From Belnapia mucosa (GTDB lineage: Bacteria > Pseudomonadota > Alphaproteobacteria > Acetobacterales > Acetobacteraceae): a DNA stretch of 64,000 nt. The stretch is taken from contig NZ_JAEUXJ010000001.1 of the NCBI RefSeq assembly GCF_016775475.1, positions 1 through 64,000 of the forward strand. The letters run 5' to 3'. Both the position numbers and the translations under genes were made by a program. Below, in pieces: positions 16,733 to 27,767 of the stretch (positions within the stretch are counted from its first letter, which is position 1; each line of letters begins with the position of its first letter). Below the pieces are notes generated by a model. That model did not search any database, was not told the origin of the DNA, and worked only from the letters and a program-made list of their open reading frames with translations.

Positions 16733-18682
16733 ATGCCCGCGATCACCCTGCCCGATGGTTCCGTCCGCGCCTTCGACGGGCCGGTGACGGGCACCACCGT
16801 CGCGGCGGCGATCGGCCCCGGCCTCGCCAAGGCGGCGCTGGCCATGCAGGTCGATGGCGTGACGCGCGACCTCGCCATGCCGATCGAGCGCGATGCCAGC
16901 CTGCGCTTCATCACGCGCCGCGACCCCGAGGCGCTGGAGATGATCCGGCACGATGCGGCGCATGTGCTGGCCGAGGCCGTGCAGGCGCTCTATCCCGGGA
17001 CGCAGGTGACGATCGGGCCCTCGATCGAGAACGGCTTCTACTACGACTTCGCCCGCAACGAGCCCTTCACGCCGGAGGATTTCGCCGCGATCGAGGCGAA
17101 GATGCGGGAGATCGTCTCGCGCAACGCGCCCTTCGTGCGGTCCGTGATGCCGCGCGAGGAGGCGATCGCCTTCTTCGAGGCGCGGGGCGAGAAATACAAG
17201 GCGCAGCTCATCCGCGACCTGCCGGAGACGGAGGAGATCAGCCTCTATTCGCAGGGCGACTGGATCGACCTCTGCCGCGGCCCGCATATGCGCGGCACGG
17301 GGGATGTCGGCACGGCCTTCAAGCTGATGAAGGTGGCCGGCGCCTATTGGCGGGGCGACCACCGCAACGCCATGCTGAGCCGCATCTACGGCACGGCCTG
17401 GCGCGACCAGAAGGAGCTCGACGCCTATCTCCACCAGATCGAGGAGGCGGAGAAGCGCGACCACCGCAAGATTGGCCGCGAAATGCACCTCTTCCACCTG
17501 CAGGAGGAGGCAACGGGGAGCATCTTCTGGCATCCGAAGGGCTGGAAGCTCTACCGGGCGCTCGAGGATTATATGCGCCGGCGGCTGGACGCGACGCACT
17601 ACCAGGAGGTGCGGACGCCGCAGCTGCTGGACCGGAAGCTCTGGGAAGCCTCCGGCCATTGGGAGAAATTCCGCGAGGCGATGTTCATCGCGCGCGTCGA
17701 GGATGAGGACGAGAAGGATCGGGTCCTCGCCCTGAAGCCGATGAACTGCCCCTGCCATGTGCAGATCTTCAACCAGGGGCTCCGCAGCTACCGCGAGCTG
17801 CCGCTGCGCATGGCGGAATTCGGCAGCTGCCACCGCTATGAGCCGTCCGGGGCGCTGCATGGCATCATGCGCGTCCGGGCCTTCACGCAGGACGACGCGC
17901 ATATCTTCTGCACCGAGGAGCAGATCGCCGCCGAGACGGTCGAATTCGTGGCGCTGCTCTCCTCCATCTACCGCGACCTCGGCTTCTCCGAATTCCGGGT
18001 GAAGTTCAGCGACCGGCCGGCGATGCGGGCCGGCACGGACGAGGTCTGGGATCAGGCGGAGGGTGCGCTGCGCGAGGCCTGCCGGACGGCGGGCGTCGAA
18101 TACACGCTGAACCCGGGCGAGGGCGCCTTCTACGGCCCGAAGCTGGAATTCGTGCTCCGCGACGCGATTGGTCGCGACTGGCAATGCGGCACGCTGCAGG
18201 TGGATTTCGTCCTGCCGGAGCGGCTGGGGGCGGAGTATGTGGCGGAGGATGGGTCGCGGAAGCGCCCGGTGATGCTGCACCGTGCCATCCTCGGCAGCTT
18301 CGAGCGCTTCATCGGCATCCTGATCGAACAGCATGCCGGGCGCTTCCCGCTCTGGCTGGCGCCGGTCCAGGTGGTGGTGACGACCATCGTCTCGGACGCC
18401 GACGGCTATGCGCGTGAGGCGGCGGCGGCGTTGGCCAAGGCCGGGCTGCGGGTCGAGCTCGACCTGCGGAACGAGAAGATCAACCGCAAGGTGGTCGATC
18501 ATATCGACCAGCGCGTGCCGGTGCTGGCGGTGGTCGGGCGGCGCGAGGCGGAGGAGCGGACGCTGGTGCTGCGCCGCCTGCCGGGCCGCGAGCAGCAAGC
18601 CCTGCCTCTGGAGGAGGCGGTTCGCCTCCTCGCCACTGAGGCGATGCCGCCGGATCTTGCACGGACGGTTGCAGCGGAGTGA
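16733..18682 (+). CDS. thrS: Threonine-tRNA ligase
   Basis: This 649-residue cytoplasmic class II synthetase charges tRNA-Thr. It begins with a TGS domain ([20 protein letters not shown]). The editing domain follows, with the HxxxH pair in HDAAHVLAE and the Cys of [12 protein letters not shown]. The catalytic core carries MNCPCH (zinc Cys), [15 protein letters not shown] (motif 2) and [11 protein letters not shown] (motif 3), and the anticodon-binding domain runs from about residue 545. Its length matches the E. coli enzyme (642). It is followed after 53 bases by infC, a common arrangement. No T-box or other leader is visible upstream. Confidence 0.98.
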   Translation: MPAITLPDGSVRAFDGPVTGTTVAAAIGPGLAKAALAMQVDGVTRDLAMPIERDASLRFITRRDPEALEMIRHDAAHVLAEAVQALYPGTQVTIGPSIENGFYYDFARNEPFTPEDFAAIEAKMREIVSRNAPFVRSVMPREEAIAFFEARGEKYKAQLIRDLPETEEISLYSQGDWIDLCRGPHMRGTGDVGTAFKLMKVAGAYWRGDHRNAMLSRIYGTAWRDQKELDAYLHQIEEAEKRDHRKIGREMHLFHLQEEATGSIFWHPKGWKLYRALEDYMRRRLDATHYQEVRTPQLLDRKLWEASGHWEKFREAMFIARVEDEDEKDRVLALKPMNCPCHVQIFNQGLRSYRELPLRMAEFGSCHRYEPSGALHGIMRVRAFTQDDAHIFCTEEQIAAETVEFVALLSSIYRDLGFSEFRVKFSDRPAMRAGTDEVWDQAEGALREACRTAGVEYTLNPGEGAFYGPKLEFVLRDAIGRDWQCGTLQVDFVLPERLGAEYVAEDGSRKRPVMLHRAILGSFERFIGILIEQHAGRFPLWLAPVQVVVTTIVSDADGYAREAAAALAKAGLRVELDLRNEKINRKVVDHIDQRVPVLAVVGRREAEERTLVLRRLPGREQQALPLEEAVRLLATEAMPPDLARTVAAE

Positions 18683-18686
18683 GTCA

Positions 18687-18704
18687 AGCCCCATAAAATG
18701 GGCT
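18687..18704 (+). other. Small hairpin between thrS and infC
   Basis: AGCCC and GGGCT arms flank an AT-rich loop (CCATAAAAT) starting 4 bases after the thrS stop. It lacks a T-run, so it is more likely an RNA-processing or stability element in a thrS-infC transcript than a terminator. Confidence 0.35.
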
Positions 18705-18735
18705 GCCACCCCTTTCACAACGACAGGAGAGTACC

Positions 18736-19275
18736 ATAGCCAGAGGCCCCGTTTCAAACCAGCTGCCGACCCGCGACGGCCCCCGGGTCAACGAGGATAT
18801 CCGTGTCCCGCAGGTCCGGCTCATCGACCAGGACGGCGAGATGATCGGCGTGATGTCGGCGCGCGATGCCATGCTGCGGGCCTTCGAGGTCGGCATGGAC
18901 CTGCTGGAGATCAGCCCGAACGCCGTGCCGCCGGTCTGCAAGATCACCGACTACGGCAAATACAAATACGAACAGCAGAAGAAGGCCAACGAGGCCCGGA
19001 AGCGCCAGAAAGTCGTCGAGATCAAGGAAGTCAAGGTCCGTCCGAACATCGACGACCATGACTACGAGGTCAAGATGCGCCAGATGAAGAGCTTCATCGG
19101 CGAGGGCGACAAGGTGAAGGTTACGCTCCGCTTCCGCGGCCGCGAGATGGCGCACCAGGATCTGGGCATCAAGGTTCTCGAGCGGATCCGGGTCGAGCTC
19201 GGCGAGACCATCAAGGTTGAGCAGATGCCGCGGCTGGAAAACCGCCAGATGATCATGGTGCTGGCACCGAAATAG
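18736..19275 (+). CDS. infC: Translation initiation factor IF-3, apparently starting at ATA
   Basis: This 179-residue IF-3 binds the 30S subunit, discriminates against non-standard start codons and prevents premature 50S joining. Conserved sequence begins well before the first ATG (18841). [20 protein letters not shown], then [20 protein letters not shown], is the normal IF-3 N-domain start, and the in-frame codon directly before it is ATA at 18736-18738. AGGAG at 18725-18729 sits 6 bases upstream of that ATA. No ATG, GTG or TTG fits as well. IF-3 genes often use rare starts (ATT in E. coli) so the factor represses its own synthesis, and this fits that logic. The C-domain is intact ([18 protein letters not shown]). 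Starting at 18841 would remove 35 conserved residues. Confidence 0.93.
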   Translation: MARGPVSNQLPTRDGPRVNEDIRVPQVRLIDQDGEMIGVMSARDAMLRAFEVGMDLLEISPNAVPPVCKITDYGKYKYEQQKKANEARKRQKVVEIKEVKVRPNIDDHDYEVKMRQMKSFIGEGDKVKVTLRFRGREMAHQDLGIKVLERIRVELGETIKVEQMPRLENRQMIMVLAPK

Positions 19276-19344
19276 TCTGAGACTTGACGCGGTGGGCGCC
19301 AAGGCTTAGGCGTCCTCCCCTCGGGTTGCCCCGAACCAGACGGT

Positions 19345-19361
19345 CCCCTGCCGGGCAGGGG
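19345..19361 (+). other. GC hairpin in the infC-ffh gap
   Basis: A perfect 7-bp stem (CCCCTGC / GCAGGGG) with a 3-base loop stands 4 bases before a second hairpin at 19366-19395. Together they may form a compound terminator or attenuating structure between infC and ffh. Confidence 0.35.
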
Positions 19362-19365
19362 GCTC

Positions 19366-19406
19366 CGCCGCTCCGCGAAGACTCGCGCAGCGGCGCGTTC
19401 TGTTTT
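19366..19406 (+). terminator. Probable intrinsic terminator between infC and ffh
   Basis: The arms CGCCGCTCCGCG (19366-19377) and CGCGCAGCGGCG (19384-19395) pair over 12 positions with one mismatch. They enclose a 6-base loop and are followed by a T-rich run CGTTCTGTTTT. This is the best terminator shape in the 157-base gap and separates the thrS-infC unit from ffh. Confidence 0.55.
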
Positions 19407-19432
19407 GGGCGGGCCGAACATAAAGGGTTACC

Positions 19433-20830
19433 ATGTTCGAGGCATTGTCCAGCAAGCTGAACGGGGTCTTCGACCGGCTGCGCCGCCGCGGCGCGCTGTC
19501 CGAGGCCGACGTGAACGAGGCGCTGCGCGAGGTGCGCGTGGCGCTGCTGGAGGCCGATGTCGCCCTGCCGGTGGTGAAGGACCTCACCACCAAGGTCCGT
19601 GAGCGGGCGGTCGGCGTCGAGGTGCTGAAAAGCGTCTCCCCGGCCCAGCAGGTCATCAAGATCGTCAACGACGCTCTGGTCGAGGCGCTGGGCGGTGGCG
19701 AGGGCGATAGCGGGGCGCGGGGGCTCGACCTCAATGCGCCGTCGCCGGTGCCGATCCTGATGGTCGGCCTCCAGGGTTCGGGCAAGACCACGACCTCGGG
19801 CAAGATCGCGCTGCGGCTGAAGAACCGCGAGAAGAAGAAGGTCCTCCTCGCCTCGCTCGACGTCCACCGTCCGGCGGCGCAGCTGCAGCTGGAGACGCTG
19901 GCGAAGCAGGTGGGCGTGGCCTCCCTGCCGATCGTCGCCGGCGAGACGCCGTTGCAGATCGCGGCCCGCGCCATGGATCTCGGCCGGCGCGAGCTCTTCG
20001 ACGTGGTGGTGCTGGACACCGCCGGGCGGCTGGCCATCGACGAGGCGTTGATGGACGAGGTCGCGCAGGTCAAGGCGGCGACGCGGCCGCATGAGACGCT
20101 GCTCGTCGTCGATGCCATGACCGGCCAGGATGCCGTCAACACGGCGCGGGCCTTCCAGGACAAGGTCGGCGTCAGCGGCATCGTCATGACGCGGATCGAC
20201 GGCGATGCGCGCGGCGGCGCGGCGCTGTCGATGCGGGCGGTGACGGGTGCGCCGATCAAGCTGCTGGGCGCGGGCGAGAAGCTCGATGCGCTGGAGGACT
20301 TCCACCCCGACCGCATCGCCGGGCGCATCCTGGGAATGGGCGACATCGTCTCGCTCGTCGAGCGGGCGGCGGAGACCATCGACCAGGCGGAAGCCGAGAA
20401 GATGGCGGCCCGGATGCAGAAGGGCCAGTTCAACCTCGAGGACTATGCCAATCAGTTGAAACAGATCGGCAAGATGGGCTCGCTCTCCGGCATCCTCGGC
20501 ATGCTGCCGGGCATCGGCAAGATGAAGCAGCAGATCGAGGGCGCCAATCTCGACCAGACCATCCTCAAGCGACAGGCCGCCATCATCGGCAGCATGACCC
20601 CGAAGGAGCGGCGGGCGCCGGATATCATCAAGGCCTCGCGCAAGCGGCGGATCGCCGCCGGCAGCGGGGCCACGGTGCAGGAGGTCAATCGCCTCCTCAA
20701 GCAGTTCGACGAGATGTCCGCGATGATGAAGCGGATGAACAAGCTCGGCCAGAAGGGGCTGATGCGGGGTGGCCTCGGCGCCCTGCTCCCCAAGGGGATG
20801 AACCTCCCTGGCGGCCGGAAGCCTTTCTAG
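19433..20830 (+). CDS. ffh: Signal recognition particle protein Ffh
   Basis: This 465-residue GTPase of the SRP binds signal sequences of nascent membrane proteins and 4.5S RNA and docks with FtsY. An N domain (residues 1-90) is followed by the G domain: P-loop GLQGSGKTT (about 109-117), DTAGR and [10 protein letters not shown]. The methionine-rich M domain runs from about residue 325 ([10 protein letters not shown] and the RNA-binding RRIAAGSG). It is followed after 27 bases by rpsP, giving the frequent ffh-rpsP-rimM-trmD-rplS order. Confidence 0.98.
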   Translation: MFEALSSKLNGVFDRLRRRGALSEADVNEALREVRVALLEADVALPVVKDLTTKVRERAVGVEVLKSVSPAQQVIKIVNDALVEALGGGEGDSGARGLDLNAPSPVPILMVGLQGSGKTTTSGKIALRLKNREKKKVLLASLDVHRPAAQLQLETLAKQVGVASLPIVAGETPLQIAARAMDLGRRELFDVVVLDTAGRLAIDEALMDEVAQVKAATRPHETLLVVDAMTGQDAVNTARAFQDKVGVSGIVMTRIDGDARGGAALSMRAVTGAPIKLLGAGEKLDALEDFHPDRIAGRILGMGDIVSLVERAAETIDQAEAEKMAARMQKGQFNLEDYANQLKQIGKMGSLSGILGMLPGIGKMKQQIEGANLDQTILKRQAAIIGSMTPKERRAPDIIKASRKRRIAAGSGATVQEVNRLLKQFDEMSAMMKRMNKLGQKGLMRGGLGALLPKGMNLPGGRKPF

Positions 20831-20857
20831 AACCCTCTACGGAGTAGAAGCAGGACC

Positions 20858-21190
20858 ATGGGTCTCAAGATTCGCCTCGCCCGCGCCGGCGCCAAGAAGC
20901 GTCCCTACTACCACATCGTGGTGGCCGACAGCCGCAGCCCGCGCGACGGCCGCTTCATCGAGAAGGTCGGCAGCTACAACCCGATGCTGCCCTCCGACCA
21001 TGCCGACCGCATCCGGCTGCTCGATGAGCGCATCAAGCATTGGCTGGGCGAGGGCGCCGTCGCCACCGACCGCGTCGCCAAGTTCCTCGGCAAGGCCGAC
21101 CTGGCGCCGATGCCGGAGTTCCGTGAGCAGCCGAAGCAGTCCGCGCCGAAGAAGAAGGCGCAGGAGCGCGCCGCGGCCGCGGCCGGCTGA
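20858..21190 (+). CDS. rpsP: 30S ribosomal protein S16
   Basis: This 110-residue protein contains the S16 core: [20 protein letters not shown], then [20 protein letters not shown]. It carries a Lys/Ala-rich C-terminal extension typical of alphaproteobacteria. It assembles into the 30S body. It is the first of four tightly spaced genes with rimM (17 bases downstream), trmD and rplS. Confidence 0.98.
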   Translation: MGLKIRLARAGAKKRPYYHIVVADSRSPRDGRFIEKVGSYNPMLPSDHADRIRLLDERIKHWLGEGAVATDRVAKFLGKADLAPMPEFREQPKQSAPKKKAQERAAAAAG

Positions 21191-21207
21191 CCAAAGGAGG
21201 CTAGGCC

Positions 21208-21720
21208 GTGACCGGCAAGCGCATCCTGGTGGGGGAAATCGGCAGGCCGCACGGAGTGCGCGGCCTGGTGAAGCTGCGCAGCTTCACCGCCGACCCTGCC
21301 GCGATTGCCGACTATGGCCCGCTGACGAACGAGGACGGCACGCGGCGCTACGACCTCATCCTGCTGGCCGAGGGGCTGGCGCGGGTCGAGGGCGTCGCCG
21401 ACCGGGATGCCGCGGCGCGGCTGACCGGCACCCGGCTCTATGCCGAGCGCGACCGGCTGCCGCCGCCGGAGGAGGAGGAATACTACCTCGCCGATCTCAT
21501 CGGCCTCCGGGCCGAGACGGAGGCGGGGGGGAGCCTCGGCATCATCCACGCGGTCGAGGATCATGGCGCCGGGGCCTTCCTGGTGCTGGAGGGGCCGCCC
21601 GAGCGGCTGCTGCCCTTCACCCGGGCGGTGGTGCCGGTGGTCGATCTGGCGGGCGGGCGCGTCGTCGTCGTGCCGCCGGAGGAGATCGTCGTGCCGCCCG
21701 GGTCGGAGGATGCCGCGTGA
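21208..21720 (+). CDS. rimM: Ribosome maturation factor RimM
   Basis: This 170-residue factor binds S19 in the 30S head and helps mature 16S rRNA. It starts at GTG 21208 with a strong AAAGGAGG 7 bases upstream. The N-terminal barrel ([20 protein letters not shown]) and the PRC-barrel ([30 protein letters not shown]) are both present. The last codons overlap the trmD start as GTGA, so the two are translationally coupled. Confidence 0.96.
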   Translation: MTGKRILVGEIGRPHGVRGLVKLRSFTADPAAIADYGPLTNEDGTRRYDLILLAEGLARVEGVADRDAAARLTGTRLYAERDRLPPPEEEEYYLADLIGLRAETEAGGSLGIIHAVEDHGAGAFLVLEGPPERLLPFTRAVVPVVDLAGGRVVVVPPEEIVVPPGSEDAA

Positions 21721-22466
21721 CCTGGTCCGCCTCCGTCCTCACCCTCTTCCCCGAGATGTTCCCCGGGCCGCTCGGCCATTCCCTCGCGGGCCGGGCGCTG
21801 CGCGAGGGGCGCTGGGCGCTCGATGCCATCGATATCCGCGGCTTCGCCACGGACCGCCATCGCAGCGTGGATGACACGCCCTGCGGCGGCGGCACCGGGA
21901 TGGTGCTGCGGCCGGATGTGGTGGATGCGGCGCTCGGCGCGGCGCTGGCCGAGGGCCCGGTGCGGCCGGCGGTGGTGCTGACGCCGCGCGGCGTGCCGCT
22001 CGACCAGGCCATGGTCCGCGAATTCAGTGCCGGTCCCGGCCTCGTCCTGCTCTGCGGCCGGTTCGAGGGGATCGACCAGCGCGTGATCGACTCCCGCGGC
22101 CTGCGCGAGGTCTCGATCGGCGACTATGTCCTCTCGGGCGGGGAGCCGGCGGCGCTGGTTCTCCTCGATGCCTGCGTGCGGCTGCTGCCCGGCGTGATGG
22201 GCGCGGCCGCGAGCGGGGAGGAGGAGAGCTTCAGTGCCGGTCCCAATGGCGGCCTCCTCGAATACCCGCATTACACCCGCCCGGCGGTCTGGAACGGCCT
22301 GCCCGTCCCGCCTGTGCTGCTCTCCGGCAACCATGCCGAGGTGGCGCGCTGGCGGCGGGAACAGGCCGAGACCCTGACCCGGACCCGCCGGCCCGATCTC
22401 TGGGCCCGGCTCCAGGGCACCCAACCCATCGCGGCGCCGCTGGACGGCCAGGCCAGCGCCGCCTAG
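21717..22466 (+). CDS. trmD: tRNA (guanine37-N1)-methyltransferase TrmD
   Basis: This is a 249-residue SPOUT-class enzyme that methylates G37 of tRNAs reading CNN codons to prevent +1 frameshifting. It starts at GTG 21717, overlapping the rimM stop. The trefoil-knot SAM site is visible as [31 protein letters not shown] and [16 protein letters not shown]. The C-terminal domain contains [12 protein letters not shown] and [14 protein letters not shown]. Its length is normal. Confidence 0.97.
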   Translation: MTWSASVLTLFPEMFPGPLGHSLAGRALREGRWALDAIDIRGFATDRHRSVDDTPCGGGTGMVLRPDVVDAALGAALAEGPVRPAVVLTPRGVPLDQAMVREFSAGPGLVLLCGRFEGIDQRVIDSRGLREVSIGDYVLSGGEPAALVLLDACVRLLPGVMGAAASGEEESFSAGPNGGLLEYPHYTRPAVWNGLPVPPVLLSGNHAEVARWRREQAETLTRTRRPDLWARLQGTQPIAAPLDGQASAA

Positions 22467-22493
22467 ACATCAGAACGCAAAGGACAACCCGCC

Positions 22494-22877
22494 ATGAACC
22501 TGCTTCAGCAATTCGAGGCCGACCAGCTTGCGCGCCTCTCCGGCCTTCGCACCGTGCCGGAATTCGGCCCGGGCGATACGGTCCGCGTCATGGTGCGCGT
22601 GGTCGAGGGCGAGCGGGTCCGCTCCCAGGCCTATGAGGGCGTGGTCATCGCCCGCAGCAACAAGGGCGTGAACAGCAACTTCACCGTCCGCAAGCTGTCC
22701 TATGGCGAAGGCGTGGAGCGCGTCTTCCCGCTCTATTCGCCCTCCGTCACCGAGATCGCGGTGGTCCGCCGCGGCAAGGTGCGGCGCGCGAAGCTCTATT
22801 ACCTCCGTGGCCGGACCGGCAAGGCCGCCCGCATCGAGGAGAAGCGCGACCTCCGCACCGCCGAGGCGCAAGGCTGA
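22494..22877 (+). CDS. rplS: 50S ribosomal protein L19
   Basis: This 127-residue protein matches L19: [39 protein letters not shown] and [21 protein letters not shown]. It sits at the 30S-50S interface. ATG 22494 is preceded by AAAGGA. It ends the rpsP-rimM-trmD-rplS unit and is followed by a strong hairpin. Confidence 0.98.
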   Translation: MNLLQQFEADQLARLSGLRTVPEFGPGDTVRVMVRVVEGERVRSQAYEGVVIARSNKGVNSNFTVRKLSYGEGVERVFPLYSPSVTEIAVVRRGKVRRAKLYYLRGRTGKAARIEEKRDLRTAEAQG

Positions 22878-22883
22878 ACCATC

Positions 22884-22915
22884 GGCGTCCCCGGGCCCAG
22901 CCGGCCCGGGGCGCC
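22884..22915 (+). terminator. GC-rich hairpin after rplS
   Basis: A 13-bp stem with one bulged T (GGCG-T-CCCCGGGCC against GGCCCGGGGCGCC) and a 5-base loop begins 7 bases after the rplS stop. No U-tract follows, so it could be a weak or Rho-assisted terminator, or a processing boundary between the ribosomal and leucine genes. Confidence 0.45.
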
Positions 22916-22937
22916 CATCAAACACTTGGGGTACGTC

Positions 22938-24367
<1,430 letters not shown>

Positions 24368-24368
<1 letters not shown>

Positions 24369-24979
24369 TGGAAGCCTTCACGACGCTCACCGGCATCGCG
24401 GCGCCGATGCCGAAGGCCAATGTGGATACCGACCAGATCATCCCGGCGCGGTTCCTCAAATCCATCAGCCGCACCGGCTTCGGCAAGAACCTCTTCGCCA
24501 ATTTCCGTTACAAGGAGGATGGGTCGGAGAATCCCGACTTCGTCCTCAACCAGGAACCCTACCGCAAGGCCGAGATCCTCATCGCCTTCGAGAATTTCGG
24601 CTGCGGTTCCTCCCGCGAGCATGCGCCCTGGGCGCTGCTCGATTTCGGCATCCGCTGCGTCATCGCGCCGGACTTCGCCGACATCTTCCACAACAACAGC
24701 TTCAAGAACGGCGTGCTGCCGGTGAAGCTGCCGCGCGAGGTCTGCGCGCAGCTGATGGAAGACGCGAAGATGGGCGAGAATGCGCGCATCACCGTCGATC
24801 TCGAACGGCAGGTGGTGGTGCGGCCCTCGGGCGAGGAGATCCCCTTCCAGATCGATCCGCTGCGGCGGCACCTGCTGCTGAACGGCCTCGACGATATCGG
24901 CCAGACCATGCAGCACGCCGGGGCGATCGACGGGTTCGAAGCGAAGCAGAAGGCCGCGCAGCCCTGGCTCTACGGCTGA
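24368..24979 (+). CDS. leuD: 3-isopropylmalate dehydratase small subunit
   Basis: This 203-residue partner of LeuC completes the heterodimeric isopropylmalate isomerase. Hallmarks are [14 protein letters not shown], the [13 protein letters not shown] loop that binds substrate, and [12 protein letters not shown]. It is translationally coupled to leuC by TGATG. leuB starts 26 bases downstream. Confidence 0.97.
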
Positions 24980-25005
24980 ACGGACGCGGCAAGGGGGAAG
25001 GTTCG

Positions 25006-26121
25006 ATGGCTGCCAACAAGACGCTGCTGGTCCTGCCGGGTGACGGCATCGGCCCCGAGGTGATGCGCGAGGTCAGCCGCGTCATCGACTGGATGGAGCG
25101 GCGCCGGGCGGTGAGCTTCCGCATCGAGGAAGGGCTGGTCGGCGGCGCCGCGATCGATGCCGTCGGCACGCCCTGCCCGGACGAGACAGTGGCCAAGGCC
25201 CGCGCGGCCGATGCGGTGCTGTTCGGCAGCGTCGGCGGCCCGAAATGGGACAGCCTCCCCTTTGACCAACGGCCGGAACTCGGCATTCTCCGGCTGCGGA
25301 AGGATCTCGGCCTCTTCGCCAATCTCCGTCCGGCGCTGGTGATGGAGCCGCTGGTCGAGGCTTCCTCCCTGAAGGCCGATATCGTCCGCGGCGTCGATAT
25401 CATGGTGGTGCGGGAGACGGTGGGCGGCGTCTATTTCGGCGAGCCGCGTGGCGTCGAAACGCTGCCGGATGGCAAGCGCCGCGGCTTCGACACCGATGTC
25501 TACCATGAGGACGAGATCGCCCGCGTGGCGCGAGTCGCCTTCGACCTGGCACGCAAGCGCCGGGGCAAGGTGACGAGCGTCGAGAAGGCGAATGTCATGC
25601 AGTCCGGCCGGCTGTGGCGGGCCGTGGTCGGCGAGGTGCACAAGGCCGAATATGCGGATGTGCAGCTCGAGAACATGTATGCCGACAACTGCGCCATGCA
25701 GCTCTGCAGCCGCCCGAAGCAGTTCGACGTCATTCTCGGCAACAACCTCTTCGGCGATGTGCTGAGCGACCTGGCGGCGGCGCTGACCGGCTCGCTCGGC
25801 ATGCTGCCCTCGGCGACCCTCGGCGCGGTGGATTCGACCAGCGGCAAGCGCTACGCGCTCTATGAGCCGATCCATGGCTCGGCGCCGGATATCGCCGGGC
25901 GCGGCATCGCCAACCCCTGCGCGCAGATTCTCTCCTTTGCCATGCTGCTGCGCTGGTCCTTCGGCATGGAGGAGGATGCGAAGCTGGTCGAGGCGGCGGT
26001 CGAGAAGGTTCTCGCCGGTGGCCTCCGCACCGCCGATATCATGCAGCCCGGCATGGCCCGCGTCGGCACCAGCGTCATGGGTGAGGCGGTGGTGCGGGAG
26101 TTGGAAAAGCTCTCGCATTGA
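25006..26121 (+). CDS. leuB: 3-isopropylmalate dehydrogenase
   Basis: This 371-residue NAD-dependent enzyme oxidatively decarboxylates 3-isopropylmalate to 2-ketoisocaproate. The family pattern is seen in [39 protein letters not shown] and [20 protein letters not shown], plus [12 protein letters not shown] for NAD binding. ATG 25006 is preceded by AAGGGGGAAG. No leader peptide or leucine attenuator is recognisable upstream of leuC. Confidence 0.98.
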   Translation: MAANKTLLVLPGDGIGPEVMREVSRVIDWMERRRAVSFRIEEGLVGGAAIDAVGTPCPDETVAKARAADAVLFGSVGGPKWDSLPFDQRPELGILRLRKDLGLFANLRPALVMEPLVEASSLKADIVRGVDIMVVRETVGGVYFGEPRGVETLPDGKRRGFDTDVYHEDEIARVARVAFDLARKRRGKVTSVEKANVMQSGRLWRAVVGEVHKAEYADVQLENMYADNCAMQLCSRPKQFDVILGNNLFGDVLSDLAAALTGSLGMLPSATLGAVDSTSGKRYALYEPIHGSAPDIAGRGIANPCAQILSFAMLLRWSFGMEEDAKLVEAAVEKVLAGGLRTADIMQPGMARVGTSVMGEAVVRELEKLSH

Positions 26122-26191
26122 TCGGCCGATAGGGGGTTGCGCACCGGCGCAGCCTCCGCTATTTCGCCCACCTCGCCGCTTCGGCGGCTGC

Positions 26192-26268
26192 GCGCCCGTA
26201 GCTCAGCTGGATAGAGCACCAGACTACGAATCTGGGGGTCAGGAGTTCGAATCTCTTCGGGCGCGCCA
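26192..26268 (+). tRNA. tRNA-Arg (anticodon ACG)
   Basis: A full cloverleaf is present: acceptor GCGCCCG/CGGGCGC, D stem GCTC/GAGC, anticodon stem CCAGA/TCTGG with loop CTACGAA (anticodon 26226-26228), and T arm AGGAG-TTCGAAT-CTCTT. The discriminator is G and CCA is encoded (26266-26268). The ACG anticodon is expected to be edited to ICG by TadA and to read CGU, CGC and CGA. Confidence 0.97.
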
Positions 26269-26356
26269 TTTTCTTCCCCGATACCTTAGTTCCCGCGTTA
26301 CATTTCGTGGCCATCGTCTATCTTCCCGTCCAGGTTGAGGTGGGAGAGCAGGAGCG

Positions 26357-27406
26357 ATGCTGCGTTGGCTGATCGGCGCGTTGTCCTGCCTTGTGGTCTG
26401 CGCGCTGGCCCGACCTGCTGCCGCCGAGGCGCCGGCGCCGATCGAGATCCGGGTCATCAGCGGCTTCGCGGCGCCGCGCCAATTCCGCACGGTGGAAATC
26501 CCCTTCTGGACCCGGCAAGTGCCGGAGCTCACCGATGGCCGCGTCAGCGTCGCCCTGCGGTCCCCAGGCAATCTGGGCCTCGCCGCCGATCATATGCTGA
26601 CGGTCATGCGCAACGGCGTGGTGCTGATCGGCACGCTGGAGGTCAGCGCGCTCGTCCTTACCGAGCCTGAGCTTGGCATCGCCGACCTGCCGCTGCTCTC
26701 CGAGGATGCGGTCAGCCAGCGCCGGATGGTCGATCTCTGGCAGCCGCGCCTCGCGCAGATGCTGCAGGACCGCTACGGGATCGAGCTGCTGGCGGTCTTC
26801 CTCCGCCCGCCGCAGGTGATGGCCTGCAACCGCCCCTTTGCCAGCCTGCTGGACCTCGCTGGCCGGCGCATCCGCATCGCCTCGGTCAACCAGGCGGATC
26901 TGGTGATCGCGCTTGGGGCCTCGCCGGTGGTGCTCGGCCTCGACCGGGTCATGGAGGGGTTCCGTGAGGGCGTGCTGGATTGCGTCGTGACCGGCACACC
27001 GGCCGCCAGCGGGATCGGGCTGCACCGCGTCGTCACCCATGTCTCCACCGTGCCGCTGGGCTGGTCCATGGCCTTCCTGACCGCCCATGCCGCCGGCTGG
27101 GCGGCGCTGCCGGGGGAGGTGAGGGGAGCGCTGCAGGCCGGCATCCGGCAGCATGAGGCCGCGATCTGGCGGGCTGCCGAGACGCAGCGGGAGGAGGGGG
27201 AAGCCTGCCTCCTCGGGCAGCCCGCCTGTCCAGGCGAACGCGGCACGCTGACCCTGGTGGTCGAGAGCGCGGCGAATCGGGCCGCCATCCGCGCCCTCTT
27301 CGTCTCTGCCGTCTTGCCAGGTTGGGCGCGCCGCTGCGGCATCGCCTGCGCCGAGGGCTGGAATGCGGTGGCGGGGCCGGTGCTGGGCGTCTTCGCCCGC
27401 TGGTAG
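26357..27406 (+). CDS. TRAP transporter substrate-binding protein (DctP-like), orphan
   Basis: This 349-residue periplasmic protein has a signal peptide (MLRWLIGALSCLVVCALARPAAA). The DctP fold is visible in VEIPFWTRQVPELTDGRV, LEVSALVLTEPELGIADLPL, LDLAGRRIRIAS, GFREGVLDCVVTGTPAASG and VSTVPLGWSMAF. Such proteins deliver organic acids or related anions to DctQM-type membrane subunits. Neither DctQ nor DctM is nearby, so it must pair with a distant TRAP permease or act otherwise, for example in sensing. Cys residues near the C-terminus (CLLGQPACPG, RRCGIACAEG) are unusual for the family and may form disulfides. AGGAG precedes the ATG. The gene lies between two tRNA-Arg genes. Confidence 0.85.
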   Translation: MLRWLIGALSCLVVCALARPAAAEAPAPIEIRVISGFAAPRQFRTVEIPFWTRQVPELTDGRVSVALRSPGNLGLAADHMLTVMRNGVVLIGTLEVSALVLTEPELGIADLPLLSEDAVSQRRMVDLWQPRLAQMLQDRYGIELLAVFLRPPQVMACNRPFASLLDLAGRRIRIASVNQADLVIALGASPVVLGLDRVMEGFREGVLDCVVTGTPAASGIGLHRVVTHVSTVPLGWSMAFLTAHAAGWAALPGEVRGALQAGIRQHEAAIWRAAETQREEGEACLLGQPACPGERGTLTLVVESAANRAAIRALFVSAVLPGWARRCGIACAEGWNAVAGPVLGVFARW

Positions 27407-27456
27407 CCCGGCTTCTTGCCGGCACCTCGGTTCTGCGCCAAGGATCAACCGCCGTG

Positions 27457-27530
27457 GCGCCCGTAGCTCAACCGGATAGAGCACCAGACTTCGGATCTGG
27501 GGGCTGGGAGTTCGAACCTCTCCGGGCGCG
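27457..27530 (+). tRNA. tRNA-Arg (anticodon TCG)
   Basis: The cloverleaf is intact: acceptor GCGCCCG/CGGGCGC, D arm GCTC-AACCGGATA-GAGC, anticodon stem CCAGA/TCTGG with loop CTTCGGA (TCG, reading CGA), and T arm GGGAG-TTCGAAC-CTCTC. The discriminator is G; CCA is not encoded (next bases CGG). It differs from the tRNA-Arg(ACG) gene 1.26 kb upstream at nine of 74 positions. Confidence 0.96.
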
Positions 27531-27537
27531 CGGGTGC

Positions 27538-27612
27538 TGGTTGGGGCGCCAGGATTCGAACCTGGGAATGGCGGTACCAAAAACCGCTGCCTTACCGCTT
27601 GGCTACGCCCCA
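27538..27612 (-). tRNA. tRNA-Gln (anticodon TTG)
   Basis: On the minus strand the cloverleaf has acceptor TGGGGCG/CGCCCCA, D arm GCC-AAGCGGTAA-GGC, anticodon stem GCGGT/ACCGC with loop TTTTGGT (TTG, reading CAA), and T arm CCAGG-TTCGAAT-CCTGG. The discriminator is A and CCA is encoded at 27538-27540. It converges on the tRNA-Arg(TCG) gene with only 7 bases between them. Confidence 0.97.
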
Positions 27613-27767
27613 TCGCGGTGGCGCCCTGGATAAGCGGCGCGCCGGCCGGCGTAAAGCCCTGCCTTTCATTCGCCGGCGGTGATGTCTCCCTGCTGCAACC
27701 GAAGCGTCATCCCCTGGCTATAGCTGCGCGGCAGGGTCCGCCGCACCGCAGCAGGGAAACCTTGCCG

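Noticed and set aside
16577..18757. A 726-codon open frame antisense to thrS
   Set aside because: thrS is unambiguous on the plus strand.
18841..19275. infC starting at the first ATG
   Set aside because: It would remove 35 residues of conserved IF-3 sequence and has no ribosome site; the ATA at 18736 fits better.
19276..19432. 4.5S SRP RNA gene between infC and ffh
   Set aside because: The conserved GGAAGGAAGCA-type core of SRP RNA is absent; the gap holds only two hairpins.
22916..22937. Leucine attenuator or leader peptide before leuC
   Set aside because: No short frame with a Leu run and no alternative terminator/antiterminator pair could be found.
26357..27406. Genomic island or phage attachment site at the tRNA-Arg genes
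   Set aside because: No integrase, no partial tRNA copy other than the intact isoacceptor, and no compositional shift; only the tRNA direct-repeat observation is kept.
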